Below, piece after piece: positions 46,340 to 63,615 of a stretch of 64,000 nt of DNA (positions are counted from its first letter, which is position 1; each line of letters begins with the position of its first letter). The position numbers and the translations under genes were made by a program. Origin of the DNA: Paguma larvata (lineage: Eukaryota > Chordata > Mammalia > Carnivora > Viverridae); contig CM057841.1 in the NCBI GenBank assembly GCA_030068075.1, forward strand, positions 44,805,030 through 44,869,029, given 5' to 3'. The notes beneath the pieces were generated by a model, which saw only the letters and a list, made by a program, of their open reading frames with translations, was not told the DNA's origin and did no database searches.

Positions 46340-46745
46340 ATTTTACTCATTCAATAAGTGTTCATTATTGAGTGCTATTCTGGCACTCACCTGCCTTGGA
46401 ATCCAAAGAGGAACCGTACAAAACCTTTGCCCTCTAGGAACCCTCCTTTGATTGTGGGAGCCCGAAAATAAACAGAGACTCAATGATACGTTAACCACAA
46501 GAACAGACCACGTGTCAAACTCTTGAGTATAACTGTCCTGAGGGTCAATGTCCTCGCAAAGGCTCTTGCACTGAGACCCAAAGGATGACGCAGACGACAG
46601 AGGGAAGGACACTGCAAGCAGAGAGAAACGTGTGCCAATGCAGCACGGCATGAGTGAGCATGGCACAGCAGAGGACTCGCCACTCTGGCTAGTGATCAGG
46701 TGGTATGTAAAGAAGCTAGAAAGGTGACCAGAAAGTAATGAGCCT
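46340..46745 (-). repeat. L2 fragment
   Basis: 'ctcattcaataagtgttcat', 'tattgagtgctattctggca', 'cctttgccctctaggaac' and 'tgagacccaaaggatgacgc' read as the antisense L2 3' region. The 107-codon minus frame across it is incidental. Confidence 0.65.
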
Positions 46746-49499
46746 CTTAAGTCGTTTGCAAAACTGACTAACCAATTAGGTTTCTTTGAAAAAAGAGTGG
46801 ATAATATGCAATGACACCCAAGTTTATGCTTAGGCCACTGGGATGATGGGAGTATCTGCTAAGCTCCTACAAAAGAAGAAAATCTGGGAAGAAAACTGTC
46901 AAGTTCAAATCCGTCCTGTACAACGTGAGATGCTAAGGGACATAGAACACTTAGATGGAGAGATCCCATAGACAGAAGGTGTCCTGATTTGAAATTTGGC
47001 AAAGAGTTTTAAGCTTAAGGTAGTTTAATAAACTGCCTACCATCATCAACCAGATTATGCAAGACTGTCGAAAATCCATACAAAATTCTTAGCAACAGGG
47101 TGCCTCGCCTAAGTTTTCCACAGAAATTAGACTTTGTCCCTCTCACCCAAGACACACTACACCCAGGTTCTACATACGGTCTTCATAAGGAAAAGAAAGG
47201 GTAGGGTTTGAGGATTACAGTTGCTACTAACATACGAGTCACAAACTGAACTCACATTTAACTCAATGCTCAAAAGTTCAGGAAACCCATACTCTAATTT
47301 TTGTCCTTAATGAGCCTTCCTTCACAAGCCTCCACATGCTGGTTAACATGGAAAAATATAACTTTTTAAATATTAAATGTCCAAACTGGTTTAAGTTAAA
47401 CAATTCCTTTAGAATAGTTTCTATCATTTAGCCAGTGTTCTCCTTAGCCTCCTTCTCCCCCTAAGAAGGCTTGCTGGCATATGAATGGAGGTGCGGGGAA
47501 CACGTGACTTTGTGGCAACAGAGGAATGGAGCCTAGTCCTTATGCTGTCCTTGGATGTATCCTGGTCAGTGTCCGCTTGTCTCTGACACAACGTCTCTTA
47601 TAGCTGTGTCACTGAGGGCCATGGTGGCCTCCATAGTCCATTCCATGGCAGGTATGTTTGGGACCCTTTCTTGTGGCTGGGCTGCCCTGGGAGTGCTCCC
47701 AAGCCAACTGGCCTCACTTCAGTGCCTCTGAGGTATTTCTGTGACTATGGTTAGGACAGGCTCAGGTATCCTGTACTGTGGGATTTGGTGCACAACAGAA
47801 ATATCTCCCCACTATAGCCATCTCCTCTTGCTACTTGTGGGCCCTGTGTCCATGCCTCACCAGAATCAAGAGTGGCACAGGCAGCCAAACCTGAAAGCCT
47901 CCATTTCGCTGCCTTCACTTTTCTATCAAATCATTGTGGTTATACACAGCTTGGTGCAGGGCAATCTACGATCTCCCTGAGTCCCAAAAAGACACATAAT
48001 GCCATCTTGTACTGTCACTCATCCAACACACCTCCCACTATGAAAGACAGTGAGATAAAGCCCAAAGAAGGGAAAACTGAAACACATCTGACCACCTTGT
48101 CTGTGTTCTTCCTGCACTTCCCTTGACAGGAAAAGGGGTGGGGTTTTCTTTTACCTCCTTTACATCATACCTTCATTCTTTCTGACTCTGGATTTGCCTT
48201 AATGGTAAGCACAGCATTTCCTTATACTACCAGAGGACCCTACGGTTCAGTGAACTGAGCTCTCTGACCTAGGCTGGAAACAAAAAGAGTAAAAAATTTA
48301 GAAAATTATCTCTCAAGACAATGCTCTGACTTGCAGAGCAATTAACTTGTTGAATAACCCAACTGTGTATGTGTCAGAAGCTAAATATTACCTCTTCTTC
48401 TCTGACTTACTTCTCCTTGACCTACACCTTCTCCACAGATGGCAGCTTCCTAAAACCTAGAGCAAATGTTTTGCATGGAAAAGGCAAAGACAGAAAGGAC
48501 ATTAATAATTTTCCAAAAACTACCTCCATTGTACACACACGATAGCCTCCATTAGAATAGATACACAAGTTCATTATGACATAATCACAGTCCAATGTAC
48601 ATAAACACAAAGACATGCTCCTCCAATGCTTTCTGCCTTTGTACATATTATTTCTAAAATCTTACTTTTTCATTCCCAGTTTTCTTATATGTCATCAACT
48701 TTGATTAATAATCAATTAAATTTTTAATTTATTTTTAAATTATTTTCTTTCTTATATTATGAGATGACAAGAAAATGTAAAGTTCTCCTCTTAGGAAAAT
48801 AATGACAATTTTTTTTCAAATGACCAACAGAGGCCTTGAGCTATGTATCTAATTTGTAATAAACAGAGAGCTATTTTTAGGCAGCATTTGTTGAATATGC
48901 AATACCATCCTAGAATATATACAATTACTGCTCGTTGGCCATTGTACTCTACTTCTTATTGCAGGAACCCAGGACTTTACTACGTTCCTCCCACCCTAAC
49001 AATTTCTCAGGACCCCAGGGATGTTGTATGTGCACAAGTGAGCCTGTACATCCTTGGTTTCATTTCTTCCTGCTCCGACTCATCTGTTGTGTATCTCCAC
49101 ATCCACCAGGCCTGCTGACACTGCTGATATCACCATCTTCCACAAACCCCAGTCTCCTGCTGGCACCATTGCTCAAATATCAGTGCCTCACGGAGCCAAA
49201 TCCACAAAGTGGGTAAGAAGGGTTCTCTCGATGTTTAGGGGTCACACTCTGTTAGAGAAATACTATAAGCAGTACTACTACTTGTGCATGAATGTCTCAC
49301 AGAGCTTTTATGAAAAAACTCTTCCAGTTTTCTCATAAAACTTACCCAACATGGCTTTCTAGCCTCAGATATAAGTCCAACAAGGGCTGAATTGAGAGTC
49401 AAATCTGAGTGGCAGATTCATACTATCTCAAGAATCAGTGCTCTTTCTCCAAAGACTAAGTCTAAGTATTTGGGTTGAACTGGCCTATCCTAGTCTTAA
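46746..49499. other. Intergenic, no gene; moderately GC-rich near 47.5-48.1 kb
   Basis: Overlapping frames of 79-94 codons (47741-48126, 48843-49338) lack recognisable domains or consistent splice structure. I cannot assign the 47.5-48.1 kb part to a repeat family. Confidence 0.4.
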
Positions 49500-49515
49500 G
49501 AAGATTCCCACTGCA

Positions 49516-49713
49516 AGGGTACCAAGGTGGCTCATTCACTTGAGCATTCTACTTTGGCTCAAGTCATGACCTCGTGGTTCATGAGTTCAAGCCCCGCATA
49601 GGGCTCAATGTTGTCAGTGCAGAGCCCACTTCAGATCCTCTGTGCCCCTCTCTTTCTGCCCCTCCCCACTCACACTCACTCTCTCAAAAATAAATAAACA
49701 TTAAAAAAAAAAA
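49516..49713 (+). repeat. CanSINE, sense
   Basis: Head 'gtaccaaggtggctcattcac', 'gcccacttcagatcctctg' body and A-tail. Duplication AAGATTCCCACTGCA (49501-49515) and AAGAGTCCCACTGCA (49714-49728), 14 of 15. Confidence 0.94.
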
Positions 49714-49728
49714 AAGAGTCCCACTGCA

Positions 49729-50030
49729 GGTTTCTCAGTGACATATGAAGTAGAGTTCTAGTGGGCCTACCCAGGTTTGCCAGACATTCCCAAAGATGTC
49801 TGAACCCCAGAAATAAACATAGCTTAGGCTGAAGGTGGTAAGCCTGCTATATATATGTATATATTTTTTCTTCCAAACCTAATAAGATGATAAAGAGAGA
49901 CTGTAAAGTTCAAAGTATTGCTGCCATGTTTGCAAGACCACTGTTCCAGTTTTGGAATTAACAAAAATAAAATCTCTTTCAAAACACTAAGGTCCATGGG
50001 AACTATCTCCCAAAATTGAAAGAAAAGATG
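49729..50030. other. Intergenic, nothing recognised
   Basis: A short AT-dinucleotide run lies near 49848-49865. No gene. Confidence 0.4.
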
Positions 50031-51298
50031 TGAACAAAATGGCAGTATAGTAATTTCTAGCACTCATTACCTCCCAGAAACATCAATTTGAATAACTATT
50101 CACATGCAAAAATACCTTCATAAGAGGCACAAAATCAAGGAAAAGGATTACAGCACTTGAGTAGAGCACAGAAATAAGAAAAAAATGCATTGAAGAGAAG
50201 GGGAAAGTTTCACATGACTCATGTCACCTCTCCTCAAGCCTGGGCAGCTTAAAGGAGAAGAGACATCCTTCCTGTGGGGGAAGGAGAATAGCATGAGCAC
50301 TCGACTGCACCATGGACCCCAGCCCCAGGCTTGAAACAACAGGCCAAATCCTGCAAACCCAGGTTCCCAACCCAGCCTGGCTTCAGCTGGCTCCCATGGC
50401 CCCAGATAGCTCCTATGACCCCAGGCTCCTGGCCAATCCCAGAGACAGACCAGCTCCTATGACCTCAGGTCCCCAGCCCATCCCAGCACCAGCCCTCTGC
50501 TGAACTTCATCTGTATTCTAGATGAAATGGACCTAACAGACACATACAGAACGTTCCACCCAGTAGCAGTAGAACACATATTCTTCTCAAGGGCATATGG
50601 AACATTCTCCAGGATAGATCATATGCTAGGTCACAAAACAAGCCTTAGAAAATTAAGAACATTGAAAGCATACCAAGATTCTCTTCCAAACACAATAATA
50701 TAAAACCAGAAATCAATATGTAAAACTGGAAAATTCACCATCATTTGAAATTAAACAACATCCTTCTGAAAAACCAATGGTTCAAAGGAAAAAATTTTTT
50801 AAAAAGAAATCAAAATATATATTGAAATAAATTAAAGTAAAAATACAAACCCTTGTGTTGTTCCAAAGCTTATGGGATGCAGCAAAAGTTCTAAGAGGGA
50901 AATTCATAGTGATAAATACCTACATTAAGAAAAAAGAAATATCTCAAATAAACACACTAACTTTACACCTCAAGCAATTAGAAAAAGAACAAACCAAGCC
51001 AAAAATTAGCAGAAAGAAAGAAATAACAAGAAACAGACCAGCGAAACAATAGAAAATATCATTGAAACTAAGAGTTATATTTTGTAAATGATAAACTAAA
51101 TTGACAAACCATTCAATGGACTAAGGGAAAAATAAAGAAGAGTCAAATAAATAAAATCAGAAATGAAAGAGGAGAGGTTACAGTTGATACCACGAAACTA
51201 TAAAACATCATAAGAGACTACATACCAACAAACTGGATAACCTAGAAGAAATGGATAACCTAGAAGAAGTTCCCAGAAACATACCAAGACTGAATTAT

Positions 51299-51400
51299 GG
51301 GGGCGCCAGCTGGCGCAGTTGGTAGAGCATGTGGCTCTTGATCTCAGAGTCGTGAGTTCAAGCCCCAAGTTGGGTACAGAGCTTACTTAAATATATACAT
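51299..51400 (+). repeat. Short CanSINE in the L1, sense
   Basis: 'gcgccagctggcgcagttgg', 'tagagcatgtggctcttgat', 'gttcaagccccaagttgggt' and tail 'acttaaatatatacatac'. Both A- and B-box words are present, but the A-tail and setting mark it as a SINE rather than a tRNA gene. Confidence 0.87.
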
Positions 51401-51419
51401 ACCTACATACACACACACA

Positions 51420-51635
51420 AGCACCTGGGTGGCTCAGTCGGTTAAGTGTTCAGCTCTTGATTTCAGCTCAGGTCATGATCTCACAGTTCATAAGTTTGAG
51501 CCCTGTGTCAGGTTCCATGCTGACAGGGCATGGAGTCTGCTTGAGATTCTCTCTCTCCACCCCTCTCTTGCTCACTCTCTGGCCCTCCCCCATTTGCACA
51601 CTCTATCTCTCTCAAAACAAATAAATAAACTTTTA
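51420..51635 (+). repeat. CanSINE, sense, next to the Tigger element
   Basis: Head 'agcacctgggtggctcagtc', CT-rich body and 'acaaataaataaactttta' tail. It begins at the end of the short SINE's CA-rich tail. Confidence 0.9.
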
Positions 51636-51864
51636 AATATAGAGAAAACTTTGGTTTACAAGTATAATTCATTTCAGAAACATGCTTGTAATCCAAGGCA
51701 CTTGTATATCAAAGCAAATTTCCCCATAAGAAATAATGGAAACTCAGATGATTCATTCCACAACCCAAAAATATTGATATAAAGATGATTACAATATTGT
51801 AATATAATACAAAATAATAAAGAAAATACAAAATATAAGGGAAATAAACTAATCTGCACATACC

Positions 51865-52071
51865 ATTAATTTAAAATTTTTTCAATGTTTATTTATTTTT
51901 GAGAGAGAGAGAGAGAGAGACACAGTGCAAGCGGGGGAGGGGCAGAGAGGCAGGAATGCGAAGCAGGCTCCAGGATCTGAGCAGTCAGCACAGAGCTCAA
52001 CGCAGGGCTCAAACAAGATCATGACCTGAGCTGAAGTCGGATGCTTAACCCACTGAGCCACTCGGGCGCCC
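51865..52071 (-). repeat. CanSINE inside the Tigger element, antisense
   Basis: Full reversed element with (GA)n body. Duplication CTGCACATACC (51854-51864) and CTGCACTTACC (52072-52082), 10 of 11. Confidence 0.94.
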
Positions 52072-52465
52072 CTGCACTTACCTTTGAAAACCTTCATGGC
52101 TGGTATGAGGGAGACAAGAGAAAGAAGGGTTATTGTGTAGGACAACTTTCACTATCACTAATAGATATTGACTACAGTAGAGTATTAATAAACTCTTGTC
52201 ATATATCGTATTTAACATAACTGGCAATAAGGCAGCAGGGAAAAGGGTCTGTAGCTGCAGGAGCCCTGACCTAGAATGAGCAAAACATCCCTAAGCTTAC
52301 TCTTGTTTGGAAAAGCAAAGACTATCCTTAGGTGCTTTGAAGTAACAAAAAATACAGTAGTGTCAGTTGTGGATACTTTCCAATATTCTGAAAATTTCTG
52401 CCAAATACCATGGCCTGAGACCAAGCATCCAAGCATGAGAGACGAGTACCCACAATCCCACAGCA

Positions 52466-52487
52466 AGAGAGAGAGAGAGAGAGAGAA
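52466..52487 (+). repeat. (GA)n microsatellite
   Basis: Ten tandem AG/GA units inside the Tigger element. Confidence 0.9.
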
Positions 52488-53129
52488 GAACCATTGGCTC
52501 AGTTGTGATCACGTGGCATTCAGTGTCACATACCACTCATATTGCAAGACATTGCTCGTTTATCAAGTTAAAATTTATTAGAAATGTTTGCTTATCTTGC
52601 AGAACACTCGCAGAACAAGTTACTTGTAATCCAAGGTTTTACTGCATATATAAAGGAAAAAAAAGACTGAATCATGAAGAAACAGAAAATCTGAACAGAC
52701 TAATAACAAATAAGAAGATTGATGGAGTAATCAAAAGACTCCCACCAAAGAAAAGTTCAAGACCAGGTGGTTTCACTGAAACCATCACTGATTTCTACCA
52801 AACATTTAAAGAAGTATTAATGCCAACCTTTCTCACACTCATCCCAAAACTGAAGAGAGAACACTTCTAATTTGATGAGTCCAGCATTACTCTGATATCA
52901 AACCCAGATAAGAATAAGACAAGTAAAGAAAACTATAGGCCAATATCCCTGACATAGACGCAAAAATTCTCAGCAAAAGTACAACAAACTGAATTCAATG
53001 GCACGTTAAAAATATCAAACACCACAATCAAGTGAGATTTATACATGAGATGCAAACATGTTTCAACAAACACAAAACAATAAACATGATACACACACAT
53101 CAATAGATTAAAACCAGATGATCACACCA

Positions 53130-53309
53130 AGGGTGCCTGGGTGGCTAAGTCCAACTCTTGGTTTTGGCTCAGGTCATGATCTCATACTTCATGGGTCTGA
53201 ACCCTGCATCAGGTTCTGCAGTGACGGTACAGAACCTGCTTGGAATTCTCTCTCTCTCTGGCTCTCTCTGCCTCTTGCCCCCTCAAAATAGACAAATTAC
53301 TTTAAAAAA
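53130..53309 (+). repeat. CanSINE in L1 ORF2, sense, with shortened head
   Basis: 'gggtgcctgggtggctaagt' is joined to 'ccaactcttggttttggctc', so part of the head between A-box and midpoint is missing. ATGATCA flanks the insertion on both sides. Confidence 0.88.
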
Positions 53310-53756
53310 ATATACAGATATATGATCATCTCAATAAATGCAGAAAAAGTATTTGACAAGATTCAACACCATTTCATGATTGAAATTCTCAACAAATTCA
53401 GTACAGAAGGAACATACATCAACATAATAAATGCTGTACATGACAAGCCCATATCAAATATCATACTCAATAGTGAAATGGTTAAAAGGTTTCCCTCTAA
53501 GATCAGGAAGAAAACAAAGGTGGCCACCCTCAGCATCCTATTCACACAATATCAGAAGTCCTGGCCAGAATAATTAGGCAAGAAAAAAAAAGAAATTGGA
53601 TCCAAATCAGCAAGGAAAAAATAAAACTATCTCTTTTTGCAGATGATCTTATATATATAAAATCCTGAAGACCACCAAAAAATTGTTAGAACTAATAAAA
53701 AAAATCCAGTAAAGTTGCAAGATACAAAATCAGGATACAAAATCAGTTGGCATTCT

Positions 53757-53880
53757 GGGGCTTCTTGCTGGCTCAGTTGGTAGAGCATATGACTCTTGAT
53801 TTCAGGGTTGTGAGTTCAAGTCCCATGTTGAGTGGAGCCTATTTCAAACAATAAATAAATAAAAACATGTTTATTTAAAA
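53757..53880 (+). repeat. Short CanSINE in L1 ORF2, sense
   Basis: 'cttgctggctcagttggtag', 'agcatatgactcttgatttc' and tail. Duplication AAAATCAGTTGGCATTCT (53739-53756) and AAAATCAGTTGGGATTCT (53881-53898), 17 of 18. Confidence 0.93.
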
Positions 53881-54245
53881 AAAATCAGTTGGGATTCTAT
53901 AAACTAACCGCAAAATATGTGAAAAAGAAATTTTTTAAAAATCCCATTTACAGTAGCATCAAAAACTATAATATCTTAGGAATAAATTTAACCAAGGGCA
54001 AAAGGTTTGCACACTGAAAATTTGACACTGATGAAAGATTAAAGATGAAACAAATAAATGGAAATTTATCCCATGCTCATGGATCAGATGAATCAATACT
54101 GTTAAAATGTCCATCCTACCCAAGCCATCTACAGATTCTATGCAATCTCTACCAAAATTCCGATGACATTTCTCACAGAAATAGGAAAAATAATCCTACA
54201 ATTTGTATGGAACCACAAAAGACCCCAAACAGCCAAAGCAATCTT

Positions 54246-54257
54246 GGGGGGGGGGGG
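54246..54257 (+). repeat. Poly(G) run within L1 ORF2
   Basis: Twelve consecutive G where L1 relatives usually have a short A/G-rich word. It may be real slippage or an assembly artefact. Confidence 0.85.
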
Positions 54258-54810
54258 AGAGGTAGAGACACCATATCGCCTGATTTCAAAGTTTATTACA
54301 AAGCTATAACAATCAAAACAGTATGGTACTGGCATAAACGCAGACACATAGACGAACAGAACAGAATGAGAGCTCAGTGGTCAACTTCTATTTGACAAGG
54401 GAGCTAAGAATACACAATAGGGAAAGCATAGTCTCTTCGTTAAGTGGTGCTGAGATAACCAGATATTCGCATGCAGAAGACTGAAATTGGACCCCTATCT
54501 TATACCACTCACAAAAACTAACTTGAAATGGGTTAAAGATTTTCATGTAAGACAAGAAAATGTAAAATTCCTAGAAGAAAACATAGGGGAAATAGACCCT
54601 TACCATTGATCTTGACAATATTGTGTACATGATACCAAAAGCATAAGCAACAAAAGCAAAAATAAACGAGAGTGACTATATGAAACTGAAAACCATCTGT
54701 ACAGCAAAATAAGCAACCTAGGGAATGGGAAAAAAATATTTTCACACCATATATCTAATAAAGGGTTAATATCCAAAATATATGAAGAACTCATACAACT
54801 CAATAACAAG

Positions 54811-54830
54811 TAATAATAATAATAATAATA
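54811..54830 (+). repeat. (TAA)n microsatellite within the L1
   Basis: Six to seven TAA units followed by a T-run. Confidence 0.9.
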
Positions 54831-56076
54831 GTTTTTTTTTAATGGGCAGAGGATCAGGATACACATTTTCCAGACATACAAATGGCCAACAGATACTTGA
54901 AAAGATCCTCAACATTATTAGTGATCGGGGAAATACAAATCAAAATTACAATGAGGGAACACCTCACTCCTTAAGAAAATGGCAATTATCAAAAAGACAA
55001 GAGATAACAGGTGTTAGCAAGGATGAGAAAAGGGAACATTTGTGCACTATTGACGGAAATGTAAATAGGTAAAATCACTATGGAAAAAAGTATGAAGATG
55101 CCTCATATAACTAATAGAACTACCATATGACTCGGCAACCCACTTCTGGGTACAGATACAGAGGAAATGAAATCACTATCTCAAAGAGATGCCAGTACCC
55201 CTATGTTCATTGTAGCATTATTCACGACAGCAAGACATAGAAACAAAAGTGTTCATTAATGAATGAATGGATAAAGATATATATAAATGCATATATAAAT
55301 TTCAGTCATAATAAGGAAATTCTGCCATTTGCAACATGGATGGACCATGAGGGCATTATGCTACGTGAAATGTATCAGGAAGATAAATACTATTTGATCT
55401 CACTTACATGTGGAATCTTAAAAATTTGAACTTAAAGGAAGAGTGAGGAGAATAGTGGTTGCCAGAGACAGAAAGGGTGGGAGAAACAAGATGTTGGTGA
55501 AAAAAGTGCAAACTTCCAATGGTAAGATAGGGATATAATGTACACTATGGTGACTATGGTTAACAGTACTGGTGTTCATATATGAAAGTTGCTATGAGAG
55601 TAAATCATAAATATTCTCCCCACTGTCCCCCAGACACAAAAGATAATTATGTGAGGTGATGCAGGTGTTAACTAACTTTATTGTGGTAATCATTTTGCAA
55701 TATAGATGTGTATCGAATCATGTTGTACACCTTACACTCACACATTGTTATATGCTAATTATGTATCAATAAATCTGGAAAAAGCAGAATTTAACATTAA
55801 AAAAAAGAAAAACAAAGATGATCAAAGAAGAGGAAAATGTATTATCCTTAAGCTCTCATCAGGTTAAGTCTAGAATTCAATGAACATTCTGCATACCTCT
55901 GAATGAATTCAGCACCCAGTAGTGGCTACAATATCCAATATGATTTCAAGTCAGTTCTGTATTTAAAAGGGGGTGGGGGGCAACACAGAAAATACCCTAT
56001 GATTTCAAGCCATCTTCTTTAAACTCTACATATTTGAGTTTTTAAAAAAACGAGCTTTCTTGAGGCTCCAATTCTT

Positions 56077-56284
56077 TTTCTTTTTCTTAAGGACTTTTCT
56101 TTTTTTTCATGTTTATCTTTGAGAGGGAGAGAGTGTGTGAGCAGGGGCAGGCCAGAGAGGCAGTCAGAATTCAAAGCAGGCTCCAGGCTCTGAGCTATCA
56201 GCACAGAACCCCTGCTTGAATGCACATGAGATCATAACCTGAGCCAAAGTCGGACACTTAACCGACTGAGCCACCCCAGCGGCC
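56077..56284 (-). repeat. CanSINE, antisense
   Basis: Reversed tail, body and head. Duplication CTTGAGGCTCCAATTCTT (56059-56076) and CTTGAAGCACCAATTCTT (56285-56302), 16 of 18. Confidence 0.93.
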
Positions 56285-56357
56285 CTTGAAGCACCAATTC
56301 TTAAGCCTTAGTTGACAAGAGAAAAATCAAAATCAATCTTTGATCTTCTGACATTAA

Positions 56358-56547
56358 ATTTTTTAATTTCAAGTGTATTTATTTTTGAAAGGGGGGAGGA
56401 ACAGAGAGAGGGAAAGAGAGAATTCCAAGCAGGCTCAGAACTGCCAGCTCAGAGCCCCACACGGGGCTTGAACTCATGAACCACGAGCTCACAACCTGAG
56501 CCCAACCAAGAGTCAGAAGCTCAACCGACTGAGACACCCATGTACCC
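56358..56547 (-). repeat. CanSINE, antisense
   Basis: 'caagtgtatttatttttgaa', 'attccaagcaggctcagaac' and reversed head 'cgactgagacacccatgtac'. Second of three consecutive minus-strand copies. Confidence 0.9.
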
Positions 56548-56648
56548 CACTATTTTTAATTACAAAATTAGAGGGAAGGAATATTTCCATAACAGATACA
56601 TGTGTATCCTGTGTGGTACATCAATAAAAGAGATGAAACAAGATCTAT

Positions 56649-56841
56649 TTTTTAATTTTTTTAACGATTATTCTTTTTAGAGAGAGAGCGTGTGCACAAG
56701 TGGGAGAGGGCCAGAAAGAGGGAGACCTAGGATTCGAAGCAGCCTCCCTGCAGTGAGGGTAGAGCACAACATGGGGCTGGAGATCATAACCTCAGCAGAA
56801 ACGAAGAGTTGGCCATTTAACCCACTAAGCCACTCACAACC
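56649..56841 (-). repeat. CanSINE, antisense, diverged
   Basis: 'taacgattattctttttaga', 'gattcgaagcagcctccctg' and 'cccactaagccactcacaac' mark a degraded copy, third of the run of three. AGATCTAT and AAATCTAC at the edges may be the duplication. Confidence 0.82.
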
Positions 56842-57649
56842 CAAATCTACTTTAAAACAGGTACTCATCACCCTCAAGCATGCTTTTCCACATCACACAA
56901 TGGGAGCTGACTTAAATGTTCTTAGTCTTAAAGTTCTGTTTTCTCAAGTAGTAGCAATCATTATCAGCCAAATCACAAATATTAAAACAACTGAAAATGA
57001 AAAGCAACCATTCCCAAAAGTAGGAAGAGTCCATTTAATGAAATAAATGGGTAGGACCCAGAAAAGAATACCAAAAGCTCCCTGATTACACTGGAAGGAG
57101 GCCAAGATTCAGAGTAAAAGGCTCTGGGTTATTCTCCAGATCCTCTGGAGCTATGGGGAAGGTAAAATTGTTTAAAGGTAGGGTAAACAATAAGCAAATC
57201 ATTCAAGTCGGTTAGGTATTGTTTTTGTTTACACATACAACTTAGAATTAGAAATGTAAACTTGAATAAAATTTAATTTGCCTCTTTCTGCAAATGTGCT
57301 TAAGTCTTTACCTCCTACATTATCTCCTTTAGTCTCTTCCTCTTTCGTAGCTAAATATCAAAACATATCTCGTATTACTTTTCACCCTTATTTCAACGCT
57401 TACCTAACCTTTTAGGTGAAAAACAACCTGAATGGTTTGAATCCAGGCACAAATTGGATTTTTCTAGCACCGGTTAAATGGTAAATAATATAAACAGGCG
57501 GAATAATAAAAAGGTTGATTATCGGCAAAGTGTCCATAGTAAACATTAAGAGGAAATTCCCCAACAATAAGAATGAGATAAATTACCAAAGAAACTTCAA
57601 AGATGTGCCCTAATGTTAGAGATTCATCCCTTCTGAGGTTTGGGGGGGG
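56842..57649. other. Intergenic, nothing recognised
   Basis: AT-rich sequence upstream of the PSMD7 promoter. No gene. Confidence 0.4.
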
Positions 57650-57760
57650 TTTCGTTTTCTTTTGTTTTTAAGTAAGCTCTACACCCAATGTAGGGCTTGA
57701 ACTCGCCACCCTTAGAACAAGAGTTGCAGGCTCTACCAACTGAGCCTGCCAGGCGCCCCT
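57650..57760 (-). repeat. Short CanSINE, antisense, nearest upstream repeat to PSMD7
   Basis: 'gtttttaagtaagctctaca', 'cccaatgtagggcttgaact' and reversed head 'aactgagcctgccaggcgcc'. It ends about 500 bases before the PSMD7 start codon. Confidence 0.87.
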
Positions 57761-63382
<5,622 letters not shown>

Positions 63383-63494
63383 TAATCCTTTCTCTCTAAC
63401 CAGGGGGTAGGTTGTTGATTTCTGTCAACAGTTAGATATTATGTTTCTTTCCCCCTTGAGTTTTTGAATCACGAAATTTAGAAGTTGAGAGGAC

Positions 63495-63615
63495 CATACA
63501 AATCTAAAAGCCCCTTTTACAAATGAAATTGAAGCCCAGAGTCCTCATATGATTGCCCAGAGACGTTGACAGCAAGGTGAATGCAGAGCCTGGTGAGCTT
63601 AGTCTTAATCCAGTG
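63495..63615 (+). repeat. MIR-like fragment in PSMD7 intron 5
   Basis: 'ccttttacaaatgaaattgaagcccagag' followed by 'attgcccagag' and 'gcagagcctgg' resembles the MIR 3' half. The similarity is weak. The rest of intron 5 up to 64000 shows nothing else recognisable. Confidence 0.45.

Larger units (their letters stand above)
51641..52644 (-). mobile_element. Tigger-like DNA transposon, non-autonomous, carrying a SINE
   Basis: The left end 'aaaactttggtttacaagta' is the near reverse complement of the right end 'tacttgtaatccaaggtttt' plus actg, giving terminal inverted repeats of about 23 bases with a few mismatches. Internal words (cacgtgatcacaactgag in reverse, 'ccccataagaaataatggaa') fit a carnivore Tigger1-like family as I remember it. 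Without the SINE (51865-52071) it is about 0.8 kb, too short for an intact transposase. The 84-codon minus frame at 52212-52466 is a remnant at most. Confidence 0.75.
50031..55805 (+). repeat. Long L1 with missing ORF1/endonuclease region, interrupted by five later insertions
   Basis: An L1 5'-UTR-like segment (about 50031-50505) joins directly to late-endonuclease/mid-ORF2 sequence at about 50517 ('gaacgttccacccagtagca', 'ggatagatcatatgctaggt'). ORF2 continues at 50860-51297, 52645-53129, 53310-53756 and 53881-55430, and the 3' UTR ends with 'cattttgcaatatagatgtg', 'cttacactcacacattgtta' and an A-tail at about 55795-55805. Reverse-transcriptase-region words are recognisable, but stops and frameshifts break every frame. 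Confidence 0.85.

Noticed and set aside
51299..51375. tRNA-like sequence with A- and B-box
   Set aside because: It continues into an A-rich tail and matches the short CanSINE. No clean cloverleaf with paired acceptor ends and no mature tRNA boundary is seen.
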